Source: Rivihabitans pingtungensis
GTDB lineage: Bacteria; Pseudomonadota; Gammaproteobacteria; Burkholderiales; Aquaspirillaceae
Direction: 5' to 3'
Assembly (NCBI RefSeq): GCF_003201855.1
Contig: NZ_QJKI01000009.1
Span: forward strand, 48,986 to 112,985
Length of the DNA: 64,000 bases
The translations under genes were made by a program, and so were the position numbers. Below, one piece after another: positions 1 through 7,947 of this stretch. Each line of letters opens with the position of its first letter. Position 1 is the first letter of the stretch. The notes under the pieces are model-generated. The model did not search any database and was not told the origin of the DNA. It worked only from the letters and a program-made list of their open reading frames with translations.

Positions 1-1644
1 CCGGTCGATGTCGAACAGGTCGCGCAGCAGCGGGCGGATGCGCATGCCGCTGAGGGTTTCAAACATCACCAGCTTGGGTTGCTCGCCGGGGGTGAGTTCC
101 AGTCGGCCATTCAGGTTGCCGCCGTAGATCAGCGCGGTGACGTCTTCCAGCAGCAGTTTTTCCGGGCGCATGCTCAGCTTGGCGCCAATCTGCTGCATGG
201 CAAAACGGCCAGCGGTGAGTTCGGCAATGCGCAAGTCTCCAGAGAGATTCAGTGCGTTCATCCAGTCGAAGTCGAATTTACGCTGGCCATAAAACAGGCC
301 GACCTGATTGCCGGTGGATTCGGCCAGATAGCGGTTAAGATCGAGTTTGCCCAGGCTGAGATTGACGGTGTGCGCCGGGGTGATAAAGCCATCCTGGCGG
401 GCATTGAAGTCAAAACGCTGGCCGTCGATCTGGCCATTGAGCTTGCTGGTGACTTGCTGGCGGGCCAGATTGGCCACCAGCTCACCCTTGGCGGCAGCCT
501 TGAGTTGGCCACGCGGCAGCAGCGGGGTGGCCAGCGTAGTGTCCACCGTCACCGGGGTGAGGCGGAAGATTTCCCAATTGCTCAGCGTCACTGGCGCCTT
601 GAGTTGGGCGGTCAAGGTGTGTTCGCCGGCTTTCCAGCTCATCGCGCCGGTCAGTTCGGTGGCGGCCAGCGCCTGCCAGTTGCCGGAAATATCCTTGAGC
701 TGGCCAGAAAAACTATAGCTGGAGCCCTTGTTGTTCAGCGCGGCGTTGAAATCCAGCGAGGGCGCCTGAAAACCGGCCTTGCCCTGCGACCAGTCGGCAC
801 TGGGCATCCGCGCGGTCAGCGAAACCGACGGCTCGCGGCTGCTCAGGCTGGCTTGCAGGTTTTCGGCGGTCATCTGCCGCGACACCAGGTTGACGCGCAC
901 GGTGCCGGTCAGCTCGGCACGGCTGTCGGTCAACCCGGCCACCAGGCCAGTGGCCGTCAGCTTGAAGGGGTCCAGCGTCAGTTGTTCTTCGGCAACGTTC
1001 AGCGGGCTTTCCAGTACCACGGCAGCTTGATGCTCGCCGCTTTTGAGCAGACCGGCCAGGCTCAGCTGGGCATTGCCCAGCATGCCACTGGCCTCCATCG
1101 AGCCTTCGCTCAGGCTGAATTCGCGCTTGAACACCCGGTCGTCCACCGTGGCGTTAAGATCAGCCAGTTTCAGCGAATCGAGCTTGACCACCAGGGAAGA
1201 CGCGGTTTTCTGCTCCAGCAGGTCGGCAAAATTCCAGCGTCCATCCGCCTCGCGGCGCAGGTTCAGGCGCACACCGTCCAGCTTGATGGCGTGCACCACT
1301 TTTTGTGCCTGCAACAGCGGCAGCCAGGCCAGGCGGATTTCGGCGCGGCGCAGGGTAAACAGCGGGCCGTCGCCATCCGGGCTGGCATTGGGGGCGCTCA
1401 GGCTGATTTGATCAATCTTGATGCCGGGACGGGGAAACACCGCAGGCGAAATCTGCCCGATACTCAAGGTGCGGCCATCGGTCTGCAAGGCATCAGCCAA
1501 TTGCATGCGCACTTGTTCAGGGTCGAAGCGGGCGTAAAAAACCGACAGGGCGGTGATGAACACCAGCACCAGCAGGGCAAGCAACACGCCCAGCATTTTA
1601 AGGCGATAGGGAGTCAGCCGGAGAAGACCAGATGTCCATTTCAT
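1..1644 (-). CDS. AsmA family protein, C-terminus cut by window edge
   Basis: The minus strand is open from an ATG at 1644 to the window edge, giving 548 codons with no stop. The N-terminus has a short basic start and one membrane segment (about residues 15-38), followed by a long stretch of repetitive beta-strand-rich sequence with conserved pieces such as IKLDGVRLNL and DGRWNFADLL. This is the architecture of AsmA-family proteins, which are anchored in the inner membrane, extend into the periplasm and are linked to lipid transport to the outer membrane. Family membership is a confident call; the specific substrate is unknown. The remaining C-terminal part lies outside the window. A 553-codon ORF on the opposite strand is a GC-driven shadow. 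Confidence 0.85.
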   Translation of the reverse strand, partial: MKWTSGLLRLTPYRLKMLGVLLALLVLVFITALSVFYARFDPEQVRMQLADALQTDGRTLSIGQISPAVFPRPGIKIDQISLSAPNASPDGDGPLFTLRRAEIRLAWLPLLQAQKVVHAIKLDGVRLNLRREADGRWNFADLLEQKTASSLVVKLDSLKLADLNATVDDRVFKREFSLSEGSMEASGMLGNAQLSLAGLLKSGEHQAAVVLESPLNVAEEQLTLDPFKLTATGLVAGLTDSRAELTGTVRVNLVSRQMTAENLQASLSSREPSVSLTARMPSADWSQGKAGFQAPSLDFNAALNNKGSSYSFSGQLKDISGNWQALAATELTGAMSWKAGEHTLTAQLKAPVTLSNWEIFRLTPVTVDTTLATPLLPRGQLKAAAKGELVANLARQQVTSKLNGQIDGQRFDFNARQDGFITPAHTVNLSLGKLDLNRYLAESTGNQVGLFYGQRKFDFDWMNALNLSGDLRIAELTAGRFAMQQIGAKLSMRPEKLLLEDVTALIYGGNLNGRLELTPGEQPKLVMFETLSGMRIRPLLRDLFDIDR

Positions 1645-1728
1645 GGGGCAATCAAGCTCCGTGAGGCGGCAGTGCGCCAGGGGTCAAAAGGGCCACGGGT
1701 GGGGCAGAAATCAGGCCGACTGGCGGGC

Positions 1729-1802
1729 TGGAGCGGGTGAAGGGAATCGAACCCTCGTCGTAAGCTTGGGAAGCTTCTGCTCTACCATTGAGCTACACCC
1801 GC
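1729..1802 (-). tRNA. tRNA-Gly (anticodon CCC)
   Basis: On the minus strand the acceptor stem GCGGGTG pairs with CACCCGC, the D arm contains GCTCAATGGTAGAGC, the anticodon loop is TTCCCAA (anticodon CCC), and the T loop is TTCGATTC. Discriminator T is followed by a genome-encoded CCA (1731-1729). The anticodon stem has one mismatch at its outer end. The sequence closely resembles the E. coli glyU tRNA as I recall it. It lies between the AsmA-family gene and the GGDEF-EAL gene, both also on the minus strand. Confidence 0.93.
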
Positions 1803-1933
1803 ACAGGAGTCAGGCATTGTCACCGAAAACGTTGGCTTTGGCAATTGGCCAAAGCCACGCCAATGACATTTTTCAGCGGAAGGGCACGGGGCGGGGCGTG
1901 TCGGGTGCATTCCAGAGGCATGCGCCATCGTGA

Positions 1934-4180
1934 CTACAGCACAGCACGATACTGGCGGACAAAGCGGGCAAAATCCTCTGCCGGCAAGGGCTTGCTGAAG
2001 AAATAACCCTGCGCCTGGTCGCAGGCGTGTGCGCGCAGGAAAGCCACGACTTCGGCGTCTTCCACGCCTTCGGCGATAGTAGCCAGATCCAGGCTGTGCG
2101 CCATCTGGATCACCGCGCGGATGATGGCGGCGTGCTGGTCGCCCAGGTGCAGCTGACGGACAAAAGACTGGTCGATCTTCAGCGTGTCCACGTCAAAGCG
2201 GGTGAGGTACGACAGGCAGGAGTAGCCGGTGCCAAAGTCGTCGATCGACAGGCGCACGCCCAGCGCTTTCAGCCGCTGCAAGGTGGAAATCACGTTTTCC
2301 ACATCGTGCATCAGCATGGACTCGGTGAGCTCCAGCTCCAGGCAGGTGGCTGGCAGGCCGGTGCGCGCCAGCGTGTGGGTGACGCTTTCCACCAGATAGC
2401 CGCGCTTGAACTCCACGCCGGAGAGGTTGACCGCCACCACCAGATCGCCCAGCCCTTCTTCGCGCCATTGCGCCAGCTGGCGGCAGGCTTCGTGCAGCAC
2501 CCATTCGCCAATCGGCACAATCAGGCCGCTTTCTTCTGCCACCGGAATGAATTTGCCCGGCGGCACCATGCCTTGTTCGGGGTGCAGCCAGCGCACCAAG
2601 GCCTCGGCGCCGACAATGCGCCCGGTGGTCAGGTCCAGCTGCGGTTGATAGTGCAGGATGAATTCATTGCGCAACAGCGCATTGTGCAGGCCATTGCGGA
2701 TCAGCAATTGCTCGGCAGCCTGGCCGCCCTGCTGGCCGGTAAAAAAGCGGAAGGTGTTGCGCCCGGCTTCTTTGGCGGCGCGCACGGCAGTTTCGGCTTT
2801 TTGCAGCAGCGCGTCGTAATCGTCGCCATCGTCTGGCGCCAGCGCCACGCCAATCGACAGCGTGGAGTGCAGTTGCTGGCCGTTGATGTCAAACGGCGCG
2901 GCAAACGCATTCAGCAGCAGGCTGGCCAGCTCGGTGAGCTGACGCGGTTCGCGCACATGCGGCACCATCAGCAAAAACTCATCTGCGCCGTGACGCGCCA
3001 GCATTTCCTGGCTTTGCAGCAAGGTTTGCATGCGCTGGGCAGCCGCCTTGAGCAATTGGTCGCCCATTGCCTGGCCCAGCGAATCATTGATGGTCTTGAA
3101 ATTATCCAGATCCACATACAGCAGGGCCACGCCTTCCCCGTCGTCCTGACGGCGGGCAATCGCCTCGTTCAGGCGGTTTTTGGCTTGCAGGCGGTTGGGC
3201 AGATCGGTCAGTGGATCGTGGTGAATCAAATATTCGGCGCGCGCCTCGGCGGCCTTGCGCTCGGACAGATCAAAAAACAGCCCGACATAATGACTCAGCA
3301 CACCATTGTGGTCGTGCACCGCCGACAGGCTCAGCCATTCTGGAAACACCTCGCCATTCTTGCGCCGGTTCCAGATTTCGCCATGCCAGTGGCCCTGCTC
3401 AAGCAGGCTGGCCCACATGTGCTGATAAAAAACCTGATCATGAATGCCAGAGGCCAACAGGCGCGGGGTTTGCCCCAGCGCCTCGTCGCGGCTGTAGCCC
3501 GTCATGCTGACAAATGCCGGGTTGACCGACACGATGCGCGCCTGGGCATCGGTGACCAGAATACCCTCGTTGCTGTTCTCGAACACCTTGGCCATCAGCC
3601 GCAGATTGTCTGCCTCGCGGCGACGCTCCAGCACGATGCCAATGATCGACGCGCCGATTTCCAGCAGCTTGTGGTGAAACTCGGTGGGCGCGCGTCGCTC
3701 AAAGCTGGACAGCGCAAAGGTGCCGATAATCTCGCGCCCGGCGCCGTATATCGGCATCGACCAACACGCCAGCAGATTGAAATCCACCGCCAGATCGCGC
3801 AAATCGGCCCAGCGCGGGTCGGTCAGTGTGTCGCTGACAAACACCGGCTCGCCCCGGTACAAGGCATTGCCACACGAGCCAGAATTTGGCCCCGGACACA
3901 GCAGGCGCAGGCGCTCCACGCCCTCCGGCGGCACACTGGGCGCAGCGTAGACGTTCAGCTTGCCATCCTCATCCAGCAACATCACCGAGCCCACGGCATT
4001 GGGCAGCAGCCGCTCTTCCAGGCGGCAAACTTCGTTGATGATGTCCAGCGGGTCGTGCCCTTGCGCCACCGATTCGAGAATGGCCTGTTGCAGCAACAGG
4101 ATATCCTGCTGCTCGGCATGGCTGAGCAGCTGTAGGTTGGCAACGCCAGGATCATCGACCAGGCAAGAACCGGGATTCAT
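1934..4180 (-). CDS. GAF-PAS-GGDEF-EAL cyclic-di-GMP protein, degenerate GGDEF motif
   Basis: This 748-residue protein has a GAF-type sensor (about 25-190), a PAS domain (about 200-320), a GGDEF domain (about 330-490) and a C-terminal EAL domain (about 505-745). The diguanylate cyclase signature reads GADEF near residue 400 instead of GGDEF, although the upstream DLDNFKTIN metal-binding segment is kept and no RxxD inhibitory site is seen. The EAL half looks complete: EALVRW, VNLSGVEF, ELTES, DDFGTGYS, LKID and AEGVE are all present. The likely net activity is therefore c-di-GMP hydrolysis, with the GGDEF half perhaps a GTP sensor; that is inference. No transmembrane segment is visible, so it should be cytoplasmic. 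A GGAG ribosome-binding site precedes the ATG at 4180. Confidence 0.9.
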   Translation of the reverse strand: MNPGSCLVDDPGVANLQLLSHAEQQDILLLQQAILESVAQGHDPLDIINEVCRLEERLLPNAVGSVMLLDEDGKLNVYAAPSVPPEGVERLRLLCPGPNSGSCGNALYRGEPVFVSDTLTDPRWADLRDLAVDFNLLACWSMPIYGAGREIIGTFALSSFERRAPTEFHHKLLEIGASIIGIVLERRREADNLRLMAKVFENSNEGILVTDAQARIVSVNPAFVSMTGYSRDEALGQTPRLLASGIHDQVFYQHMWASLLEQGHWHGEIWNRRKNGEVFPEWLSLSAVHDHNGVLSHYVGLFFDLSERKAAEARAEYLIHHDPLTDLPNRLQAKNRLNEAIARRQDDGEGVALLYVDLDNFKTINDSLGQAMGDQLLKAAAQRMQTLLQSQEMLARHGADEFLLMVPHVREPRQLTELASLLLNAFAAPFDINGQQLHSTLSIGVALAPDDGDDYDALLQKAETAVRAAKEAGRNTFRFFTGQQGGQAAEQLLIRNGLHNALLRNEFILHYQPQLDLTTGRIVGAEALVRWLHPEQGMVPPGKFIPVAEESGLIVPIGEWVLHEACRQLAQWREEGLGDLVVAVNLSGVEFKRGYLVESVTHTLARTGLPATCLELELTESMLMHDVENVISTLQRLKALGVRLSIDDFGTGYSCLSYLTRFDVDTLKIDQSFVRQLHLGDQHAAIIRAVIQMAHSLDLATIAEGVEDAEVVAFLRAHACDQAQGYFFSKPLPAEDFARFVRQYRAVL

Positions 4181-4241
4181 GACAGCTCCGGAAAAGGATG
4201 TATTTTCAGCTTAACGGATTTTACCGATGCTTGACATCCAT

Positions 4242-4268
4242 CCGATACAGTCTATCGGTGAATTCACC
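4242..4268. promoter_or_regulatory. overlapping inverted repeats upstream of the GGDEF-EAL gene
   Basis: Two perfect inverted repeats lie side by side in the 97-bp gap between the PAP2 gene and the GGDEF-EAL gene: CCGATA-N5-TATCGG (4242-4258) and the 12-bp palindrome GGTGAATTCACC (4257-4268). A run of eight T follows on the plus strand but is separated from the stem, so it is a poor terminator. An operator for the GGDEF-EAL gene is possible; nothing identifies the regulator. Confidence 0.3.
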
Positions 4269-4277
4269 TATTTTTTT

Positions 4278-4994
4278 TCAACGCCGGCCCAGTAACTGGT
4301 TCACCGCCAGCATGGTGGCCCACACCACCCAACCCGACCACAGCGTATGTGACAGAAAGTGCGCACCGCGCAATTGCTGGCCCACGCCCATCAGCAGGCC
4401 AAACGCCAGCCCGCCCCACAGCCAGGCTTGCGCCAGACGCGGACGCTCACCCGCATAAACAAAATACAAGGCCATCAAGACAAAGCCACCCGAGGCATGC
4501 CCGGCCGGAAAACACTTGCCCGCTGACACCCCCGCCGGCAAAGATGCCAGCAGCGGCACATACGGCGCGTGGCCGCCAAACTCCAGCAAATCCCATGGGC
4601 AGTGATACGGTGAAGCCTGTTTGAGCAAAGATACACTCAGACTGCCGACCACCATCGCAGCACAGGCCAGCCGCCAGCGCCTGGCAGCCTCGGCATCCAG
4701 GCCAAAACGTGGGCCAAACACCCCCAGCCCCAGCGCGGCCACGCCAATCACAATAGATACGTCTTTCAGCCAGACATGATTGACATACTCCAGCCACCAG
4801 TTGTGCTGTAAGGGAAAGTGCTGGCTGAGCGGATCAAAGCTGAACGCCGCCAGCCAGTGATCCAGCCGGCCATCGCCCAGCACGGCGTAAAACAGCGCCG
4901 CCAGCACGGCCAGTAAAGCCCATTGCCGCCGGTAAAATGCCGCAGGCAGCAAGGTCGCGCGCGGGGCGCGCCAGGGCAGGGTCAAAAGCTTCAT
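4278..4994 (-). CDS. PAP2-family membrane phosphatase
   Basis: The 238-residue protein has about five or six hydrophobic segments and the PAP2 motifs: a KQASPYHCP element (KxxxxxxRP-like), CFPAGHASGG with the PxGH core ending near residue 166, and a third motif around RGAHFLSHTLWSG carrying the conserved R and H. PAP2 enzymes of this kind remove phosphate from lipid substrates such as undecaprenyl pyrophosphate, phosphatidate or lipid A at the membrane; the substrate here is not determined. It resembles the group with an HxxxW ending in motif 3 rather than HxxxD. It stands alone, on the minus strand, opposite in direction to the following small genes. Confidence 0.85.
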   Translation of the reverse strand: MKLLTLPWRAPRATLLPAAFYRRQWALLAVLAALFYAVLGDGRLDHWLAAFSFDPLSQHFPLQHNWWLEYVNHVWLKDVSIVIGVAALGLGVFGPRFGLDAEAARRWRLACAAMVVGSLSVSLLKQASPYHCPWDLLEFGGHAPYVPLLASLPAGVSAGKCFPAGHASGGFVLMALYFVYAGERPRLAQAWLWGGLAFGLLMGVGQQLRGAHFLSHTLWSGWVVWATMLAVNQLLGRR

Positions 4995-5088
4995 GGTGTG
5001 GGCGCAGGTCCAAAATGGTAAAAGTCCCGCGATGCTGCGCGCGCAAGCTTAAGCCAACCTGAAGCCGGGCTGATGCCCAGCCATCACG

Positions 5089-5094
5089 TATAAT
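5089..5094 (+). promoter_or_regulatory. candidate -10 box for the S4-domain gene
   Basis: A perfect TATAAT lies 24 bp upstream of the ATG at 5119, with an AAGGA ribosome-binding site between. No recognisable -35 hexamer sits at 16-18 bp, so the promoter call rests on the -10 box alone. Confidence 0.4.
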
Positions 5095-5118
5095 CAGCTT
5101 TTTGAAGGACCTTTCCCC

Positions 5119-5334
5119 ATGCAACAAGACTTTACCCTGACTGGCGAATACATCGCCCTCAACGACCTGCTGAAAATCTGCGGCGTGGCCGACAGCGGCG
5201 GCGCCGGCAAGGCGCTGGTGGCCAGCGGCGCAGTTAGCGTCGATGGCACGCAAGAGCTGCGCAAAACCTGCAAGATTCGCGCCGGCCAAACCGTCAGCGG
5301 CGACGGCTTCACCATCCGCGTGGTGGGCGCATGA
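5119..5334 (+). CDS. S4-domain RNA-binding protein, YbcJ type
   Basis: This 71-residue protein is essentially one S4-like RNA-binding fold (TLTGEYIALNDLLKICGV, then GGAGKALVASGAVSVDG). E. coli YbcJ is of the same size and pattern. It probably binds structured RNA, perhaps ribosomal; no target is evident. An AAGGA ribosome-binding site lies about 10 bp before the ATG. Its stop codon overlaps the start of the next gene (ATGA), so the two are translationally coupled. Confidence 0.85.
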   Translation: MQQDFTLTGEYIALNDLLKICGVADSGGAGKALVASGAVSVDGTQELRKTCKIRAGQTVSGDGFTIRVVGA

Positions 5335-5549
5335 GCCAGTCTGACGACCTGTTCGACCCAGAGCCGGAAGCCCCCGAGCCGCCCGCCGACGGCGCTTGCT
5401 GCGGCAGCGGTTGCGACAACTGCGTGCTGGACGTCTACCAGGCTCAGCTCTCTGATTACCGGCTCAAGCATTGGCAGTGGACGCAGCGGCAAACGGCCTC
5501 TAGCGAGGCCGAGCGCAACGCCCCGGCAGCGCGCCAAGCAAGCTGGTAA
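5331..5549 (+). CDS. oxidoreductase-like N-terminal domain protein
   Basis: This is a 72-residue protein with the cysteine-rich core CCGSGCDNCVLDVYQ followed by a short helix. That pattern matches the small oxidoreductase-like domain found alone in many betaproteobacteria and at the N-terminus of some larger oxidoreductases. The clustered cysteines suggest metal or Fe-S binding, but the function is unknown. The start overlaps the stop of the S4-domain gene by 4 bp. Confidence 0.75.
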   Translation: MSQSDDLFDPEPEAPEPPADGACCGSGCDNCVLDVYQAQLSDYRLKHWQWTQRQTASSEAERNAPAARQASW

Positions 5550-5576
5550 ACTTATTGCTTTGCCCGAGTATGCGCC

Positions 5577-6440
5577 ATGGCCAAACTGGATTTGCATTGC
5601 CACTCCACCGCTTCTGATGGCGCTTTGCCGCCTACCGAGCTGGTGGCGCGTGCGGCGGCGCGCGGCTCGCGCATGCTGGCGCTGACCGACCACGATTGCA
5701 CCGCCGGCCTGGCCGAGGCCGGCGAGGCGGCGCGTGAGCACGGGCTGGACCTGATTCGCGGCGTAGAGATTTCCGTCAGCTGGCGCACGCGCACCATTCA
5801 TATTGTCGGCCTGGACATCGACCCGGATTGCCCGGCGCTGGCCGCTGGCCTGCGCGCGGTGCGCGAAGGGCGAGTGGAGCGGGCGCGGCGCATGGAAGCC
5901 GCGCTGGCCAAAATCGGCATCCATGGCGCGTTTGACGGGGCGATGGCCTTGTGCGGCAACCCGGAAATGATCGGCCGCACCCACTTTGCCCGTTTTCTGG
6001 TGGAAAGCGGCGAGGTGAAAAACGTCGCCACCGTGTTTCGCAAATATCTGGTCAAGGGCAAACCCGGCTATGTGCCGCACCAGTGGGCCGAACTGGCCGA
6101 TGCGGTGGGCTGGATTCGCGCCGCCGGCGGCGTGGCGGTGATTGCCCATCCGGGGCGCTATGAGATTGGCCGCCAGTTGCAAGAAGAGCTGGTGCAGGAT
6201 TTCAAAGCGGTGGGCGGCGAGGCCATCGAAGTGGTCAGCGCCAGCCACACGCTGGATCAAACCCATAAATTTGCCCTGCTGGCCGCGCGCATGGAGCTGC
6301 TGGCCAGCGCCGGCAGCGACTTTCATGCCCCTGGCGAAGGCGGCCGCGACGTGGGGCTCACCCAGGATTTGCCGCCAGTGTGCGTCCCGGTGTGGAGCCG
6401 CTTCACCCCGCCGCGCGCCACGCCCGTGGCGGCCAACTGA
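5577..6440 (+). CDS. rnm: PHP-domain phosphoesterase, RNase AM/YciV type
   Basis: The 287-residue protein is a complete PHP domain: DLHCHSTASDG at residues 4-14, LTDHD, IAHPGRY, and GSDFHAPG near the C-terminus supply the metal-binding His and Asp ligands. E. coli YciV (RNase AM) has the same fold and is a 5'-3' exonuclease that trims 5' ends of rRNAs and small RNA fragments. As in E. coli, a yciO-type gene follows immediately (8-bp gap), which supports the assignment. Start ATG at 5577; the upstream sequence lacks a strong Shine-Dalgarno. Confidence 0.85.
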   Translation: MAKLDLHCHSTASDGALPPTELVARAAARGSRMLALTDHDCTAGLAEAGEAAREHGLDLIRGVEISVSWRTRTIHIVGLDIDPDCPALAAGLRAVREGRVERARRMEAALAKIGIHGAFDGAMALCGNPEMIGRTHFARFLVESGEVKNVATVFRKYLVKGKPGYVPHQWAELADAVGWIRAAGGVAVIAHPGRYEIGRQLQEELVQDFKAVGGEAIEVVSASHTLDQTHKFALLAARMELLASAGSDFHAPGEGGRDVGLTQDLPPVCVPVWSRFTPPRATPVAAN

Positions 6441-6448
6441 AGACCATC

Positions 6449-7075
6449 ATGTCCCAACTGTTTCACATTCACCCCGAAAACCCGCAGGCGCGGCTGATCC
6501 GCGAAGCGGTGAAAATCATCCAGCAAGGCGGCGTCATCGCCTACCCGACGGATTCCTGTTACGCGCTGGGCTGCCATCTGGGCGACAAGCGGGCGATGGA
6601 GCGCATCCTGGCCATCCGCCAACTGGACTTGCGCCACCATCTCACCCTGGTGTGCCGTGACCTGTCCGAACTGGGCAGCTATGCCCGGGTGGACAACGCC
6701 CAATACCGGCTGCTGAAAGCCATCACCCCCGGCGCCTACACCTTTATCCTGCAAGCCACCAAGGAAGTGCCGCGCCGCACCCTGCACCCCAAGCGCAACA
6801 CCATCGGCCTGCGCGTGCCCGACCACCCGGTGGCGCTGGCGCTGCTGGAGGCGCTGGGCGAGCCTTTGCTGTCGTGCACGCTGATGCTGCCTCACGAACC
6901 GATGCCGCCCAGCGACCCATTTGAAATCCGCGACCTGCTGCAAAGCCAGCTGGACTTGGTGATCGACGGCGGCTATTGCGGCATCGAGCCCACCACAGTG
7001 CTGGACCTCACCGACGGCGCGCCGCAACTGATCCGCGCCGGCGCCGGGCCGCTGGACAAACTGGGCCTGGCCTAG
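6449..7075 (+). CDS. yciO: YciO-like Sua5/YrdC-family protein
   Basis: The 208-residue protein has the YrdC-like fold: GGVIAYPTDSCYALGC near residue 30, the KRNTIGLRVPDH segment and the EPTTVLDLTDG segment that in the family line the nucleotide pocket. It is the short YciO form, lacking the C-terminal Sua5 extension, so it may not carry full threonylcarbamoyl-adenylate synthase activity. I chose ATG 6449, 8 bp after the PHP gene, over an upstream in-frame ATG at 6380 inside that gene. Confidence 0.85.
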   Translation: MSQLFHIHPENPQARLIREAVKIIQQGGVIAYPTDSCYALGCHLGDKRAMERILAIRQLDLRHHLTLVCRDLSELGSYARVDNAQYRLLKAITPGAYTFILQATKEVPRRTLHPKRNTIGLRVPDHPVALALLEALGEPLLSCTLMLPHEPMPPSDPFEIRDLLQSQLDLVIDGGYCGIEPTTVLDLTDGAPQLIRAGAGPLDKLGLA

Positions 7076-7156
7076 TCAAACTCGAACGTCATTGAACCCG
7101 CGCGCTGACGCCGGCTCCAAGCACCTAGCCCGCGTCGCCGACGCGGGCGCGCTGAA

Positions 7157-7228
7157 CGCCGCTCACAAAATTCTCCTGGCGTGGTTACTTGCCGTGCTGC
7201 TTGCACTGAAGTTCTGTGAGCGGTTTTT
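7157..7228. repeat. short copy of palindromic element family 1
   Basis: CCGCTCACA (7159-7167) and TGTGAGCGG (7215-7223) are perfect inverted ends. The interior is about 45 bp shorter than in full-length copies elsewhere in the window (see 43877-43990). On the plus strand the hairpin is followed by TTTTTAT, so it could act as a terminator for the yciO gene. Confidence 0.7.
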
Positions 7229-7247
7229 ATTCTGAATCGGGACACGC

Positions 7248-7886
7248 ATGGACGAACTCAACCTTATTCAAAAAATCTCGGTGTTCGCCCTGCCGGTGAT
7301 TTTTGCCATCACCGGCCACGAGGCGGCGCATGCCTATGCTGCCCGCCACTTTGGCGACAACACCGCCTATCTGGAAGGGCGGATGACGCTTAACCCGCTG
7401 CGCCATATCGACTGGATCGGCACGGTGCTGCTGCCGCTGGTGTGCGTGGCGGTGGGCGGCTTTATTTTTGGCTGGGCCAAACCGGTGCCGGTGCGCTTTG
7501 GCAATCTGCGCCATCCCAAGCGCGACATGCTGTGGGTGTCGGCGGCCGGGCCGGGGGCCAATTTGCTGATGGCAGTGCTGTGGGCGCTGATGTTCAAGCT
7601 GGCGCTGGGCATGAACAACGACTACACCGAGCCGCTGGCGCTGATGGCGCAGGCTGGCATGCTGATCAACGTCATGCTGATGGCGCTGAACCTGCTGCCC
7701 ATTCCGCCGCTGGACGGCGGGCGCATGCTGATGAGCGTGCTGCCCAACCGCCAGGCCTGGCAGCTGTCGCGGCTGGAGCCCTACGGCATGTGGATTCTGA
7801 TTGCGCTGATGTTCACCGGCCTGCTGTCCTTGCTGATGAACCCGCTGATCAAGGCCTGCTATCGTTTTCTGAACGCCTTGTTATAA
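7248..7886 (+). CDS. site-2 protease family (M50) membrane peptidase
   Basis: This is a 212-residue membrane protein with the zinc-protease motif HEAAH (residues 24-28) in the first helix region and the second-ligand motif NLLPIPPLDGG near residue 150. There are about five to six hydrophobic segments and no PDZ domain, matching the small M50B-type site-2 proteases that cleave within membranes. The substrate is unknown. It is conserved next to trpS and scpA in related bacteria, which seems a housekeeping arrangement rather than a functional clue. Confidence 0.88.
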   Translation: MDELNLIQKISVFALPVIFAITGHEAAHAYAARHFGDNTAYLEGRMTLNPLRHIDWIGTVLLPLVCVAVGGFIFGWAKPVPVRFGNLRHPKRDMLWVSAAGPGANLLMAVLWALMFKLALGMNNDYTEPLALMAQAGMLINVMLMALNLLPIPPLDGGRMLMSVLPNRQAWQLSRLEPYGMWILIALMFTGLLSLLMNPLIKACYRFLNALL

Positions 7887-7947
7887 TTTGTCGTCATTCG
7901 GGGCCGCCGGCGCGGCCCCCTGCCAATTCAACCGCGAAAGCTCCCCC

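Noticed and set aside
79..1740. 553-codon plus-strand ORF
   Set aside because: It is antisense to the AsmA-family gene, whose minus-strand translation shows real family motifs; GC-rich DNA keeps the opposite frame open.
2027..4135. 702-codon plus-strand ORF
   Set aside because: Shadow of the GGDEF-EAL gene, low-complexity His/Gln/Arg composition and no domain.
4242..4277. terminator before the T run near 4270
   Set aside because: The run of T is separated from the stem by a second palindrome, and both flanking genes are on the minus strand.
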